Positions 41,305-51,290 of a DNA stretch of 64,000 nucleotides are shown one piece after another. The stretch comes from Arsenophonus sp964026495. Lineage in GTDB: Bacteria; Pseudomonadota; Gammaproteobacteria; Enterobacterales; Enterobacteriaceae. The position numbers and the translations under genes were made by a program. The stretch covers positions 620,001-684,000 of the forward strand of contig NZ_OZ032148.1 in assembly GCF_964026495.1 (NCBI RefSeq), given 5' to 3'. Numbering within the stretch: position 1 is the first letter of the stretch; each line of letters starts with the position of its first letter. Below the pieces are notes generated by a model. It saw only the letters and a program-made list of their open reading frames with translations. It was not told where the DNA came from and made no database searches.

Positions 41305-42162
41305 TTAAACATTATCCAATTCACATGAAGAAAAACTTTTTACTAAATCATCTATAGCTTTAATTTGTTCCAAAAAAGGCAATAATTTTAATAATGTTAA
41401 TGCAGATGCTCCGTCGCATTTTGCTTGATCAGGATCTGGATGAGCTTCTACAAATAATCCAGCTAAACCTATCGCCATACCAGCTCTTGCTAATTCAAAA
41501 ATTTGTGCACGACGACCACCAGAAACAATACTAAGGGGGTCACGACATTGTAATGCATGAGTAACATCAAAAATAATAGGAGATCCACCTGATAATTTCA
41601 TCATTATATTAAAACCTAACATATCAACTACTAAATTATCATAACCAAAATTTACACCCCTTTCACAAATAATAATCTTCTGATTACCAAAATTTTTAAA
41701 TTTTTCTATAATATTCCCTATTTGTCCAGGACTCATAAATTGAGGTTTTTTAATATTAATAACTGAACCAGTTTTAGCTAAAGCCTCAATTAAATTTGTT
41801 TGACGACTTAAAAAAGCTGGTAACTGAATAACATCGACAATTTTTGAAACAGGAATTACTTGAGTAAGATCATGTACATCAGTCAGAATTTTAACACCAA
41901 ACAGATCTTTTATTTCTTCTAAAATTTTTAATCCTTCTTCTAATCCAGGACCACGATAGGAATAAAAAGAAGAACGATTAGCTTTATCAAAAGATGCCTT
42001 AAAAACATAAGGAATATTGAGCTGATCTGTTACCTTTATATAATGTTCACAAACTCTCATTGCTAAATCACGTGATTCAAGCACATTTAAACCACCGAAT
42101 AACACAAATGGTAAATGATTAGCTATATTAATATTATCAATACATATTATTTTATTTTGCAT
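41305..42162 (-). CDS. kdsA: 3-deoxy-D-manno-octulosonate 8-phosphate synthase
   Basis: Condenses arabinose 5-phosphate with phosphoenolpyruvate to KDO 8-phosphate for the LPS inner core. The 285 residues match E. coli (284). The barrel includes PFVLFGGLNVLESRDLAMRV, FKASFDKANRSSFYSYRGPG, KPQFMSPGQIGNIIEKF and the C-terminal FVEAHPDPDQAKCDGASALT. The motif after the catalytic lysine reads IKKPQF as in the non-metal class I enzymes, with the Asn of other kdsA groups visible in VINIKK. It ends the hemA-prfA-prmC-sirB1-kdsA block in the E. coli order; sirB2 is missing between prmC and sirB1. Confidence 0.97.
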   Translation of the reverse strand: MQNKIICIDNINIANHLPFVLFGGLNVLESRDLAMRVCEHYIKVTDQLNIPYVFKASFDKANRSSFYSYRGPGLEEGLKILEEIKDLFGVKILTDVHDLTQVIPVSKIVDVIQLPAFLSRQTNLIEALAKTGSVINIKKPQFMSPGQIGNIIEKFKNFGNQKIIICERGVNFGYDNLVVDMLGFNIMMKLSGGSPIIFDVTHALQCRDPLSIVSGGRRAQIFELARAGMAIGLAGLFVEAHPDPDQAKCDGASALTLLKLLPFLEQIKAIDDLVKSFSSCELDNV

Positions 42163-42212
42163 ATATTTAATTTTTTATACATCTAAAAAAACCTAATAAA
42201 CATCTATCATTA

Positions 42213-43022
42213 TTAATGTAATATAACTTGCTGTCCCTCTATTGAATAAATTTGCATTTTTATCATTTCAGAAACAGGATCTTCTGGACATTGTTCAATA
42301 AAATAATTTAAATCAGAAATTGCTACATGATTGCACTCAAGATGAGCAAAAATTAAACCCCTATCACGTATTTCATAAGGATCTTTTGGATCAAAAATTA
42401 ATAATGTTTCACAAACTTTTAGTGCTTGTTCCATTTTTTTTTCTTCCATCAAAGCAGCTTTTATAGTATCAAACATTTTTCGTATAATAATTTTATTTTC
42501 AGTTGCTTCTATATCTTTACGAGTTAAATGTGCAAAAGGACTAATGGTTCCTTTAATCCATAAATCAAGCATCTGTTTAGTAAGTGTTTCACCATTTGTT
42601 GGATTAATATACCATTCAATACCATTATCAAGACGAATACACAAAATCAGTTGAGTCAAAAAAACAATAGGTATAACCGGTAATTCTAATTGATCTGCAA
42701 CATGCAAAAAAATTGTACCTAACGAAACAGAAGCTCCTTGTCTTGTTACTAAAACTTTATCTAACCAAAGTGCTTCTGAAAGCGAATAAATCCCGGCTAC
42801 ACCACTAAATAACCAATCTCGATAAAATAATTTTATCAAAACAGATACTTGTTTTTCTATATCATCATCATTTAATATTACTTTTTTTGCTTCTTTTACA
42901 AAAAATGCCAGTTGACTATTAACAGCTTCAACAGGAAAATCTTGACGAATAATTTTAGAAACAAAAATAATACCTTCGATCAGTGGTGCTTTATTAAATT
43001 CATAATTAGCTATGCTTTTCAT
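42213..43022 (-). CDS. sirB1: SirB1/YchA family transglutaminase-like TPR protein
   Basis: A conserved protein of unknown biochemical role, with an N-terminal transglutaminase-like fold and C-terminal TPR-like helices. It has 269 residues from MKSIANYEFNKAPLIEGIIF, equal to E. coli. Family blocks include YSLSEALWLDKVLVTRQGAS and VSLGTIFLHVADQLELPVIP, then INPTNGETLTKQMLDLWIKG, and the tail FDPKDPYEIRDRGLIFAHLE. It overlaps the 3' end of prmC by 17 bases and so is probably translated in coupling with it. Its survival beside prmC in reduced genomes suggests a link with translation or the RF-methylation locus, but nothing is proven. Confidence 0.92.
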   Translation of the reverse strand: MKSIANYEFNKAPLIEGIIFVSKIIRQDFPVEAVNSQLAFFVKEAKKVILNDDDIEKQVSVLIKLFYRDWLFSGVAGIYSLSEALWLDKVLVTRQGASVSLGTIFLHVADQLELPVIPIVFLTQLILCIRLDNGIEWYINPTNGETLTKQMLDLWIKGTISPFAHLTRKDIEATENKIIIRKMFDTIKAALMEEKKMEQALKVCETLLIFDPKDPYEIRDRGLIFAHLECNHVAISDLNYFIEQCPEDPVSEMIKMQIYSIEGQQVILH

Positions 43023-43857
43023 CATTTTTCCATTGACCTACTGTAACACGTTCATTACCACTATAATCCTTAAAAGTTGTTACTTTTTTATAATTAAAAC
43101 AGCAAAACAACTCCCTTACTTGTCTTCCTTGTAACCACCCGTGTTCGAGTAAAAGCCACCCTTTATTAACTAAATAATCATTAGATTTTTCAATTATACA
43201 TTCCATATCAGCTAATCCATGATTGCCAGAAATCAATGCTGTTTTTGGTTCGAAACGAACATCACCTTGCTTTAAACATGGATCATCTGCATCAACATAA
43301 GGTGGATTACTAACAATCATATCAAATTTTTGAATAGGTAGTGAAGAAAACCAATTACTTTTTAAAAATTTTACATTTTTAATCGCTAAATTACATGCAT
43401 TAAGTTCTGCGAGAGTAATTACTAAATCACTAATATCAACTCCTATTATCTGTAATTCTGGACGTTCTGATGCTAAAGCCAATGCTATAGAACCACTACC
43501 AGTTCCTAAATCTAATATCTTTGCTGACTTTTTATTACCTAATAACAGCAAAGCTTTTTCAACTAAACATTCTGTATCACAACGGGGTATCAAAGTAATA
43601 GGAGAAACTTTTATCGCTAAAGACCAAAATTCCTTTTCTGCTATTATATAAGCGATCGGTTCCCCCTTAATCCGACGCGCTAATAAATGCTCTAACTCTT
43701 CTTTTTGATAAGAAGTTAATTTAACTTCTCCAAATGCAAGAAAATCAGTATTGCTTTTTTTTGTTATATATTTTAATAAAACTTCAGCATCTAGTTGAGC
43801 ATTATCACTATCAACAAGTTTTTTAGATGCATAAAACAACCAATCTTGATAATTCAT
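43006..43857 (-). CDS. prmC: Peptide chain release factor glutamine methyltransferase
   Basis: Methylates the glutamine of the GGQ motif in release factors 1 and 2 with SAM. It has 283 residues (E. coli 277). The N-terminal helical RF-binding domain covers about 75 residues; the SAM site is ILDLGTGSGSIALALASERP with Asp in IIGVDISDLVITLAELNA, and the catalytic NPPY motif is in FDMIVSNPPYVDADDPCLKQ. It begins 5 bases after the prfA stop, next to its own substrate gene, and overlaps sirB1. All catalytic parts are intact. Confidence 0.97.
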   Translation of the reverse strand: MNYQDWLFYASKKLVDSDNAQLDAEVLLKYITKKSNTDFLAFGEVKLTSYQKEELEHLLARRIKGEPIAYIIAEKEFWSLAIKVSPITLIPRCDTECLVEKALLLLGNKKSAKILDLGTGSGSIALALASERPELQIIGVDISDLVITLAELNACNLAIKNVKFLKSNWFSSLPIQKFDMIVSNPPYVDADDPCLKQGDVRFEPKTALISGNHGLADMECIIEKSNDYLVNKGWLLLEHGWLQGRQVRELFCCFNYKKVTTFKDYSGNERVTVGQWKNDEKHS

Positions 43858-43862
43858 TTTTT

Positions 43863-44939
43863 TTACTTCTGAAAAAAAGATAATTGATCTGTTTGATATT
43901 CATCAACAATAGGTTGAATCAATAAATCTAATTTTCCATTTATTACTTCATCTAAACGATAAAGTGTTAAATTAATTCTATGGTCACTAATACGACCTTG
44001 GGGGAAATTATATGTTCTTATTCTATCAGAACGATCGCCAGAACCCAGTAAATTATGACGTTCTGATGTTTCTGCTTCACGACGTTTTTGTATTTCTTTT
44101 TCTCGAATACGAGAACCTAAAACTGACAAAGCTTTAGCTTTATTTTTATGTTGTGAACGTTCATCTTGACACTCAACCACAATACCAGTAGGAATATGAG
44201 TAATACGAATAGCCGATTCAGTAGTATTGACATGTTGTCCTCCAGCACCTGATGAACGAAAGGTATCGATTCTTAAATCACTTACATTGATTTCAGATAA
44301 TTCTTTTACTGGGATCTCAGCTAATATAGCAACCATACAAGAGGAAGTATGAATACGTCCTTGAGATTCTGTAGCTGGTACACGCTGAACACGATGTCCA
44401 CCTGATTCAAATTTTAAACGCCCATATACAGAATCACCGGAAATTTTAATAATAATTTCTTTATATCCACCATATTCTCCTTCAGTCAAATGCATCACTT
44501 CAAAACCCCAACCTCGTGATTCAGAATATCGATTATACATTCTAAAAAGATCACCAGCAAATATTGCAGCTTCATTACCACCAGTACCTGCTCGAATTTC
44601 TAAAAAACAATTTTTTTCATCATCTGGATCCTTGGGAATCAGCAAAATCTGCAATTGTTTTTCAAGTTTTTCATTACGTTTTTTGAAATGTATGAGTTCT
44701 TCATTAGCTATTTCATGTAATTCAGGATCATCTAGTAATATTGTAGTAGTAAGAATTTCTTCTTGAAGAATACGCCATGATCGAAAACATTTAATTAAAT
44801 CAGTTAACTGAGAATATTCTTGATGTAATAATTTAAAACGTTCTTGATTATTGATAACTTTGATATTACCTAAATTTATCTGAATTTCTTCATAACGTCT
44901 TTCTAATAATTTTAATTTGTTTATTATAGAAACCTTCAT
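43863..44939 (-). CDS. prfA: Peptide chain release factor 1
   Basis: Recognises UAA and UAG stops and releases the peptide. It has 358 residues from MKVSIINKLKLLERRYEEIQ (E. coli 360); four upstream codons are open but not family-like. The codon-recognition PAT tripeptide is in HRVQRVPATESQGRIHTS, the catalytic GGQ in RIDTFRSSGAGGQHVNTTES, and the C-terminal block NLLGSGDRSDRIRTYNFPQG is complete. It lies 27 bases after hemA and 5 before prmC, on the same strand, so hemA-prfA-prmC is one operon as in E. coli. Confidence 0.98.
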   Translation of the reverse strand: MKVSIINKLKLLERRYEEIQINLGNIKVINNQERFKLLHQEYSQLTDLIKCFRSWRILQEEILTTTILLDDPELHEIANEELIHFKKRNEKLEKQLQILLIPKDPDDEKNCFLEIRAGTGGNEAAIFAGDLFRMYNRYSESRGWGFEVMHLTEGEYGGYKEIIIKISGDSVYGRLKFESGGHRVQRVPATESQGRIHTSSCMVAILAEIPVKELSEINVSDLRIDTFRSSGAGGQHVNTTESAIRITHIPTGIVVECQDERSQHKNKAKALSVLGSRIREKEIQKRREAETSERHNLLGSGDRSDRIRTYNFPQGRISDHRINLTLYRLDEVINGKLDLLIQPIVDEYQTDQLSFFQK

Positions 44940-44966
44940 TTTTTTTTGCAAACCTTACAGAATATT

Positions 44967-46229
44967 TTAATTTTTCTCTAATCCTAAGCTATCTTTTAAA
45001 ATATTAAAACGATTAATATCACCATCTAAAACTGCTTGCCGAAGCGATTTTGTTGGTGCATGCATTAAACGATTCATTAACTGATAAGTTAATTTATTAA
45101 TTACTAATTCGCTATTTTCACCATTATTTAACGTAGAAAGTGCTTTTTCTACCATTAACACCCTCATTTTTTCTGACTGTCTACGATAATTACGAATTAT
45201 CTTAATTAATGACTGAGAACGTAACCATTGCATGAAATCAGCACTTTCTTTTTGAATAATACTTTCTGCTTGAATAACAGCTATTTTTCTTTTTTTTATA
45301 TTTTCTGTAATAATAAATTCTAGATCGTCAATACTATAAAGATAAATATTGTTTAATTTTTTAACATTTTGTTCGATATCTCGAGGAACAGCAATATCAA
45401 TCAATAACATAAATTTATTATGTCTAACTTTCATTGCACGTTTAACCATTACTTCACCGATTATTGGAACAGGGCTGGCAGTAGAACTAATAACAATATC
45501 AGCTTCAGCTAAACGAGTATCCAAATCACTTAAATTAATAAATTCAGCACCAATTATTTTAGCAATACGTAAAGCACGTTCAGGTGTTCGATTAGCTATA
45601 ATTACATGTTTAGCATGACATTTCAAAAGATGACGCACAGTAAGCTCAATAGTTTCACCTGCACCTATTAGCAAAATGTTTAATTCAGATAAAGATTTAA
45701 AAATTTGACATACTAATCTACATGCTACAAAAGCAATTGAAACAGCATTAGCACCAATTTTTGTTTCAGTGCGAATACGTTTAGCTACAAAAAATGCATG
45801 TTGAAATAAACGTTCAAGTTCACTTGATAATTTTTTATAATGTTGAGATTTCAAAAACGCTTTTTTTACTTGACCTAAAATTTGCGGTTCACCTAATGCT
45901 AATGAATCTAATCCACTAGTAACACGCATTAAATGATTAACCACTGCATTATCTTGGTACCAATATATACTTTTTCTAACATCATTTAAATTTAAAGAAT
46001 GATAACTACAAAACCAATTCATCAATTTATCATGTAATATATCATGTAAATCGACAACTAAATATACTTCAGTACGATTACATGTAGATAATACAACCCC
46101 ACTATGAACAAATGATTGTTTTAATAAATTATCCAATACATGTTCAATTTTTTCTGCTCCAATAATTAAGCGTTCACGTAAAGTTATTGGTGCAGTTTTA
46201 TGATTTATACCGAGTGCAAATAAAGTCAT
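44967..46229 (-). CDS. hemA: Glutamyl-tRNA reductase
   Basis: Reduces glutamyl-tRNA(Glu) to glutamate 1-semialdehyde with NADPH, the first step of C5 haem synthesis. It has 420 residues (E. coli 418). The active-site cysteine is in GVVLSTCNRTEVYLVVD, the substrate site in LGEPQILGQVKKAFLKSQ, the NADPH site in LLIGAGETIELTVRHLLKCH, and the dimerisation helices end in HAPTKSLRQAVLDGD. I start at the ATG that matches the family rather than the GTG two codons upstream. Divergent from lolB as in E. coli. hemC and a frameshifted hemD are at 54.5-56.2 kb, so this pathway is at least partly kept. Confidence 0.97.
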   Translation of the reverse strand: MTLFALGINHKTAPITLRERLIIGAEKIEHVLDNLLKQSFVHSGVVLSTCNRTEVYLVVDLHDILHDKLMNWFCSYHSLNLNDVRKSIYWYQDNAVVNHLMRVTSGLDSLALGEPQILGQVKKAFLKSQHYKKLSSELERLFQHAFFVAKRIRTETKIGANAVSIAFVACRLVCQIFKSLSELNILLIGAGETIELTVRHLLKCHAKHVIIANRTPERALRIAKIIGAEFINLSDLDTRLAEADIVISSTASPVPIIGEVMVKRAMKVRHNKFMLLIDIAVPRDIEQNVKKLNNIYLYSIDDLEFIITENIKKRKIAVIQAESIIQKESADFMQWLRSQSLIKIIRNYRRQSEKMRVLMVEKALSTLNNGENSELVINKLTYQLMNRLMHAPTKSLRQAVLDGDINRFNILKDSLGLEKN

Positions 46230-46455
46230 GTTCACTCAATTAAATAATTAAATAACTTATAAAAGTTTATATCATTTTATAAAAACTAAAAAACCTTCAT
46301 AAATAAATTTTACAAAAATATTTTACTTGGTTTATACGACTATATAATTAAATATACTCAATAAATACAACATCTAAATAAATTTTAATCATATGAAAAT
46401 TTATTTAGTAACTATTTAATAATATTAATATATACAAAAAATTTAGGAAATATTC

Positions 46456-47109
46456 ATGATACTAAATAAAAAACACTTTACAAGTTTATCTTACTTTTCT
46501 TATACATTTATTTTTTTATGTATTATTTTATTAACTGCTTGCACGTTTAAACCAACATTAAGCAAACAAACAATTAACAAAATAACAAATACAGAATGGG
46601 CTATTCATAAGAAAAAATTAATAAAATTAATAAAATTTAATACTAGAGGTTCTTTTAGTTATATAGATGGTTATAATAAAATTTATGCTAATTTTTTTTT
46701 ACAACAAAATAATTTTTTACACTACTATCTATTTTTTAGCAATCCCTTAGGCACTACAGAATTTATGATCTATGTAACACCAAATTTTACTACAATAACA
46801 GATAAAGCAGGAAAAAATTATACAACTACAAATCCAGAACAATTAATTCATCAATTAATCAACATAAAAATTCCTATAGAAAACTTTTCTTACTGGTTAA
46901 TTGGTCTACCAATTAATGCAACATCATTTACATTAAATAAAAATGGACTCCTAAAAACAATACAATATATACAAAATAAGGAAACATGGAATATCAACTA
47001 TCTTTCTTATTCAACAAAAAATAAACTTAAACTTCCAAATAATATTGAATTACAACAATCTGATAGATATATTAAATTAAAAATACATAACTGGGATTTT
47101 AAATTATAA
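46456..47109 (+). CDS. lolB: Outer-membrane lipoprotein receptor LolB
   Basis: Receives lipoproteins from LolA and inserts them in the outer membrane. It has 217 residues (E. coli 207). A signal peptide with hydrophobic core IFLCIILLTAC ends in the lipobox LTAC, so the mature protein starts at Cys29 or so. Family blocks are IKFNTRGSFSYIDGYNKIYA, FSNPLGTTEFMIYVT, YWLIGLPINATSFTLNKNG and IKLKIHNWDFKL at the end. Its stop overlaps the ispE start by one base (TAATG). It would act on AmiD and LptM, lipoproteins of this window. Divergent from hemA, with a 226-bp shared upstream region. Confidence 0.94.
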   Translation: MILNKKHFTSLSYFSYTFIFLCIILLTACTFKPTLSKQTINKITNTEWAIHKKKLIKLIKFNTRGSFSYIDGYNKIYANFFLQQNNFLHYYLFFSNPLGTTEFMIYVTPNFTTITDKAGKNYTTTNPEQLIHQLINIKIPIENFSYWLIGLPINATSFTLNKNGLLKTIQYIQNKETWNINYLSYSTKNKLKLPNNIELQQSDRYIKLKIHNWDFKL

Positions 47110-47975
47110 TGATTTTAAACTGGCCTTCACCAGCAAAACTTAATTTATTTCTACATATTACTGGTTTAAGAAATGATGGTTACCATAATATTCAAACACT
47201 ATTTCAATTTCTTAATTATGGTGATGAAATCATAATCAAATCACGTAGAGATAATCAAATCCAATTAATGACACCATTTATGAATATAATAGAAAAGCAC
47301 AATCTTATTATTAAAGCTGCTCGTTTATTACAAAATTACTGTATGAAAATGAAATTATTACATGAATATCAAGGTGCAGATATTTATATTAAAAAAAAAT
47401 TACCTATTGGTGGAGGTTTAGGTGGTGGTTCTTCTAATGCAGCAACAACATTAATTGCTTTAAACTTCCACTGGAAAACTAATATTAATGATATTATGCT
47501 AGCTAATCTTGCCAATCAACTAGGTGCAGATATTCCATTTTTTATAAAAGGTCATTCAGCTTTTGCAGAAGGAATTGGGAATAAACTTTTTCCTATTAAT
47601 CTAAAAGAAAAATGGTATTTAGTAGCTTATCCAGGAATAGTAATTTCTACTCAAAAAGTATTTTCTGAAATTGGATTAAAAAGAAATTCAACAAAACTAT
47701 CTTTAAAAAAATTATTGAAAAAAAAATATGTAAACGATTGTGAAGCAATTGTAAGAAAAAAATTTATTAAAGTTGAAAAATTGAGTTCATGGATGCAAAA
47801 ATATACATCATCACGTCTTACAGGTACAGGTTCTTGTGTTTTTGGTGAGTTTAAAACTAAATCAGCTGCTTATAAAATATTAAATAAGGCCCCTAAATGG
47901 GTACAATGTTTTATTGCAAAAGGTATTAATCGCTCTCCTTTACATATATTCCGTACTAGTATTAATAAATATTAA
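47109..47975 (+). CDS. ispE: 4-diphosphocytidyl-2-C-methyl-D-erythritol kinase
   Basis: ATP-dependent kinase of the MEP pathway to isoprenoids, needed for undecaprenyl phosphate and quinones. It has 288 residues (E. coli 283). The GHMP substrate lysine lies in LNWPSPAKLNLFLHITGLRN, the ATP-binding glycine loop in KLPIGGGLGGGSSNAATTLI with the Asp of LGADIPFFIKGHSAFAEG, and the C-terminal TGTGSCVFGEFKTK is kept. It is translationally coupled to lolB and followed by prs after 74 bases, as in E. coli. Confidence 0.96.
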   Translation: MILNWPSPAKLNLFLHITGLRNDGYHNIQTLFQFLNYGDEIIIKSRRDNQIQLMTPFMNIIEKHNLIIKAARLLQNYCMKMKLLHEYQGADIYIKKKLPIGGGLGGGSSNAATTLIALNFHWKTNINDIMLANLANQLGADIPFFIKGHSAFAEGIGNKLFPINLKEKWYLVAYPGIVISTQKVFSEIGLKRNSTKLSLKKLLKKKYVNDCEAIVRKKFIKVEKLSSWMQKYTSSRLTGTGSCVFGEFKTKSAAYKILNKAPKWVQCFIAKGINRSPLHIFRTSINKY

Positions 47976-48049
47976 ATTTATAATTTATGTATTTTTTCTG
48001 TTAAAATATTATAATACTTTTAAATATTTTAAACTGAGGCTTCTTCAAT

Positions 48050-48997
48050 ATGCCAGATATGAAACTTTTTGCTGGTAATGCCATACCTTTACTTGCTCAA
48101 CGTGTTGCTAATCGTCTAGATACTACTCTTGGAGATGCTGAAGTAGATCGTTTTAGTGATGGTGAAATTAGTGTAAAAATCAATGAAAATGTTCGTGGTG
48201 GTGATATTTTTATCATACAATCAACCTGTGCTCCAACCAATGATAATTTAATGGAACTAGTAGTAATGATTGATGCACTAAGAAGAGCATCTGCAGGTCG
48301 CATTACTGCTGTAATTCCATATTTTGGTTATGCACGTCAAGATAGAAGAGTGCGTTCAGCTCGAGTCCCAATTACTGCTAAAGTGGTAGCTGATTTTCTT
48401 TCCAGCGTTGGAGTTGATCGTGTATTAACTGTTGATCTACATGCAGAACAAATTCAAGGATTCTTTGATGTTCCAGTAGATAACGTTTTTGGGAGTCCAA
48501 TCTTATTAGAAGATATGCTACAAAAAAAATTAATTAATCCAATTGTGGTATCACCTGATATAGGTGGAGTTGTACGTGCACGCGCTATTGCTAAACTATT
48601 AAATGATACTTATATGGCAATTATTGACAAAAGACGTCCAAGAACAAATGTTTCTCAAGTTATGCATATCATTGGAGATGTAGAAAACCGAGATTGTGTA
48701 ATAGTTGATGATATGATTGATACTGGAAGCACTCTATGCAAAGCTGCCGAAGCCCTCAAAGAACGGGGTGCAAAACGAGTATTTTCTTATGCAACACATC
48801 CAATATTTTCTGGAGATGCAATAATAAATATTAAAAAATCAGTAATTGATGAAGTAATCGTTTGTGATACAATTCCTTTATCTTCTGATATAAAAAAACT
48901 AAAAAAAGTTCGTTCTTTAACATTAGCTGGGATGTTGGCTGAAGCAATTCGTAGAATCAGTAACGAAGAATCAATTGCTGCTATGTTTGAACACTAA
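48050..48997 (+). CDS. prs: Ribose-phosphate pyrophosphokinase
   Basis: Makes phosphoribosyl pyrophosphate for nucleotides, histidine and NAD. The 315 residues equal E. coli. Conserved stretches are PDMKLFAGNAIPLLAQRVA, FSDGEISVKINENVRGGDIF, the regulatory flexible loop YFGYARQDRRVRSARVPITA, DLHAEQIQGFFDVPVDNV, and the PRPP loop CVIVDDMIDTGSTLCKAAEA. It is one of the least diverged proteins here. It lies in the lolB-ispE-prs-pth-ychF series; the transporter gene dauA (ychM) between prs and pth in E. coli is gone. Confidence 0.98.
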   Translation: MPDMKLFAGNAIPLLAQRVANRLDTTLGDAEVDRFSDGEISVKINENVRGGDIFIIQSTCAPTNDNLMELVVMIDALRRASAGRITAVIPYFGYARQDRRVRSARVPITAKVVADFLSSVGVDRVLTVDLHAEQIQGFFDVPVDNVFGSPILLEDMLQKKLINPIVVSPDIGGVVRARAIAKLLNDTYMAIIDKRRPRTNVSQVMHIIGDVENRDCVIVDDMIDTGSTLCKAAEALKERGAKRVFSYATHPIFSGDAIINIKKSVIDEVIVCDTIPLSSDIKKLKKVRSLTLAGMLAEAIRRISNEESIAAMFEH

Positions 48998-49032
48998 CAA
49001 TTATAACAAGAATTAATAAATTATACATCAAT

Positions 49033-49074
49033 AAATAATAATTTATAATACTTAAATAATAATTTATAATACTT
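49033..49074. repeat. Tandem duplication, 21 bp x 2
   Basis: Two exact adjacent copies of a 21-bp unit beginning AAATAATAATTTATAATACT, in the prs-pth gap where dauA would stand in E. coli. Confidence 0.85.
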
Positions 49075-49271
49075 TACATATTAGATTATATTACAAATAT
49101 ATTTTTATATTTTAAAATATAAAAAAATGTTTAATAATAAAATTCAGAATTTTAGCACAATTAAAAAACAAAAGTTATCAAAATTATTTTTTCAATATAA
49201 TAATATATCAAATAATTTTTATTAATAAATATTAAGTATTTAAAAAAATAAATAAAATAAAACACAACATT

Positions 49272-49874
49272 ATGAGCAATATAAAACTAAATATAAAATT
49301 AATTGTAGGTTTAGCTAATCCAGGTATTAAATATGAACTAACCCGTCATAATGTAGGATCTTGGTATATAAAATTATTGGCACAAAAATATAAACAAATT
49401 TTAAAACTAAAAAGTAATTTTTTTGGGTGCATAGGAAAAATTAATCTATATGGCAATTCTATTTATTTATTTATTCCAAAAATATATATGAATTTTAATG
49501 GCAAAGCAGTTTTATCATTAGTTAATTTCTATCATATTCCACCAGAAAAAATTCTTGTAGTTCATGATGAATTAAATTTAATTCCAGGAAAAGCCAAAAT
49601 AAAATTTGGTGGTACAAATAATGGACACAATGGGCTCAAAGATATCCAAGAAAAACTAGGTCATAATTCTAATTTTTATCGTTTACGAATTGGAATCGGT
49701 CATCCTGGAGATAAACATAAAGTGATTCAATTTCTATTAAATAAACCAACAATACAAGAACAGAAATTAATTAATATAACTATTAAAGAAGCAATATTTT
49801 GTACTGAAATTTTATTAAACCAAGGAATGCATAAAGCAATAAATCGTTTACACAGTTTTAAAGCATTCTGTTAA
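49272..49874 (+). CDS. pth: Peptidyl-tRNA hydrolase
   Basis: Frees tRNA from peptidyl-tRNA dropped by the ribosome. It has 200 residues (E. coli 194), the excess being a few residues at the N-terminus. Catalytic His26 is in LANPGIKYELTRHNVGSWY; the Asn and Asp that position water are in IPKIYMNFNGKAVL and LVVHDELNLIPGKAKIKFGG, followed by NNGHNGLKDIQEKLG. Followed after 110 bases by ychF, the same pair as in E. coli. Confidence 0.97.
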   Translation: MSNIKLNIKLIVGLANPGIKYELTRHNVGSWYIKLLAQKYKQILKLKSNFFGCIGKINLYGNSIYLFIPKIYMNFNGKAVLSLVNFYHIPPEKILVVHDELNLIPGKAKIKFGGTNNGHNGLKDIQEKLGHNSNFYRLRIGIGHPGDKHKVIQFLLNKPTIQEQKLINITIKEAIFCTEILLNQGMHKAINRLHSFKAFC

Positions 49875-49984
49875 CACTGTAATTATTTTATCTATGTACA
49901 ATTTAACATTATCTTTATTATTAATAAATATATTGATCATATTTATTGATGATTAAGAAATATTGAAATAAGGTAACATGCATC

Positions 49985-51076
49985 ATGGGGTTTAAATGTG
50001 GTATTATTGGTTTACCAAACGTAGGAAAATCAACACTTTTTAATGCACTTACTCAATCTAATATTAAAGCAGAAAATTTTCCATTTTGTACTATAAAACC
50101 TAACAATGCTATTGTAGCAATTCCTGATCCTCGTCTTAATATATTAGCTAAAATTGTTAAACCAGAAAAAATATTACCTACTAAAATAGAATTTGTTGAT
50201 ATTGCTGGATTAGTAAAAGGAGCATCTCAAGGAGAAGGTTTAGGTAATCAATTTTTAAACAATATTCGAGAAACTGAAGTTATAATACATGTTGTTCGAT
50301 GCTTTAATAAAAATAATATTACACATGTTCATGGAAACATTGATCCAACAATTGATATTAATACAATTAATACTGAATTAATATTATCTGATTTAGATAT
50401 CTGTGAACAAGCAATTCATAGAATACAAAAAAAACACCAAACTCAAAGACAAGAAGTCAAAATTACATTAAGTATTTTGTTAAAATGTTACCAACATCTT
50501 GAAAACTCTCGTATGTTACATAGTTTAAAATTAAAAAAAGAAGAAAAAAAATTAATTCAATATCTTAGTTTTTTAACTTTAAAACCAATCATATATATTG
50601 CAAATATTAGTGAAAATAATGTTATTAATAATCCTTATTTAAATACCGTAAAGCTAATAGCTAAAAAAGAAGATGCTATCGTCATACCAATATGTGCCAT
50701 TATCGAATCAGATATCACAAAAATGAAAAAAAATGAACGTAAAGAATTCATGATTGAATTTAATATAAAAATACCTGGTTTTAATAAAGTATTACTAGCT
50801 GGTTATAATTTACTAAATTTACATACTTTTTTTACTGCCGGACCAAAAGAAGTCCGTGCTTGGGGTATTCCTATTAATACTACTGCACCAGAAGCAGCCG
50901 GCAAAATTCATTCAGATTTTAAAAAAGGATTCATACGTGCAGAAACAATTTCATTTTCTGATTTTATTAAACATCAAGGAGAAATTGGTGCAAAAGCAGC
51001 AGGAAAAATGCGAAGTGAAGGAAAAAATTACATTATAGAAGATGGTGATATTATTCGTTTTTTATTTAAAATATAA
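49985..51076 (+). CDS. ychF: Redox-responsive ribosome-binding ATPase YchF
   Basis: An Obg-family P-loop protein that prefers ATP and binds ribosomes. The 363 residues equal E. coli. The Walker A motif is CGIIGLPNVGKSTLFNALTQ, the G2/G3 regions are FPFCTIKPN and VDIAGLVKGASQGEGLGNQF, and the C-terminal TGS domain holds LHTFFTAGPKEVRAWGIPIN and the end DGDIIRFLFKI. An AGGTAAC site lies upstream of the ATG. The G4 position carries the non-GTP NxxE type (ANISENN), matching the ATP preference of the family. Confidence 0.97.
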   Translation: MGFKCGIIGLPNVGKSTLFNALTQSNIKAENFPFCTIKPNNAIVAIPDPRLNILAKIVKPEKILPTKIEFVDIAGLVKGASQGEGLGNQFLNNIRETEVIIHVVRCFNKNNITHVHGNIDPTIDINTINTELILSDLDICEQAIHRIQKKHQTQRQEVKITLSILLKCYQHLENSRMLHSLKLKKEEKKLIQYLSFLTLKPIIYIANISENNVINNPYLNTVKLIAKKEDAIVIPICAIIESDITKMKKNERKEFMIEFNIKIPGFNKVLLAGYNLLNLHTFFTAGPKEVRAWGIPINTTAPEAAGKIHSDFKKGFIRAETISFSDFIKHQGEIGAKAAGKMRSEGKNYIIEDGDIIRFLFKI

Positions 51077-51290
51077 TACAATAATTAGAATTATATTATA
51101 CATAAAAAATTATAATTAAAGTCATCTTAAAAATATAATTTAAAATAATAAAAAACCATTCATGATGTTAAGATTATATTATATATAAATATCTATTTTT
51201 TAAAAAATTACAATTTTTGTTGTAAATAATAAGTGAAAATAAAACATTTTTATTTTATAAACTATATAATTCACTAAAAAATATCACTCT

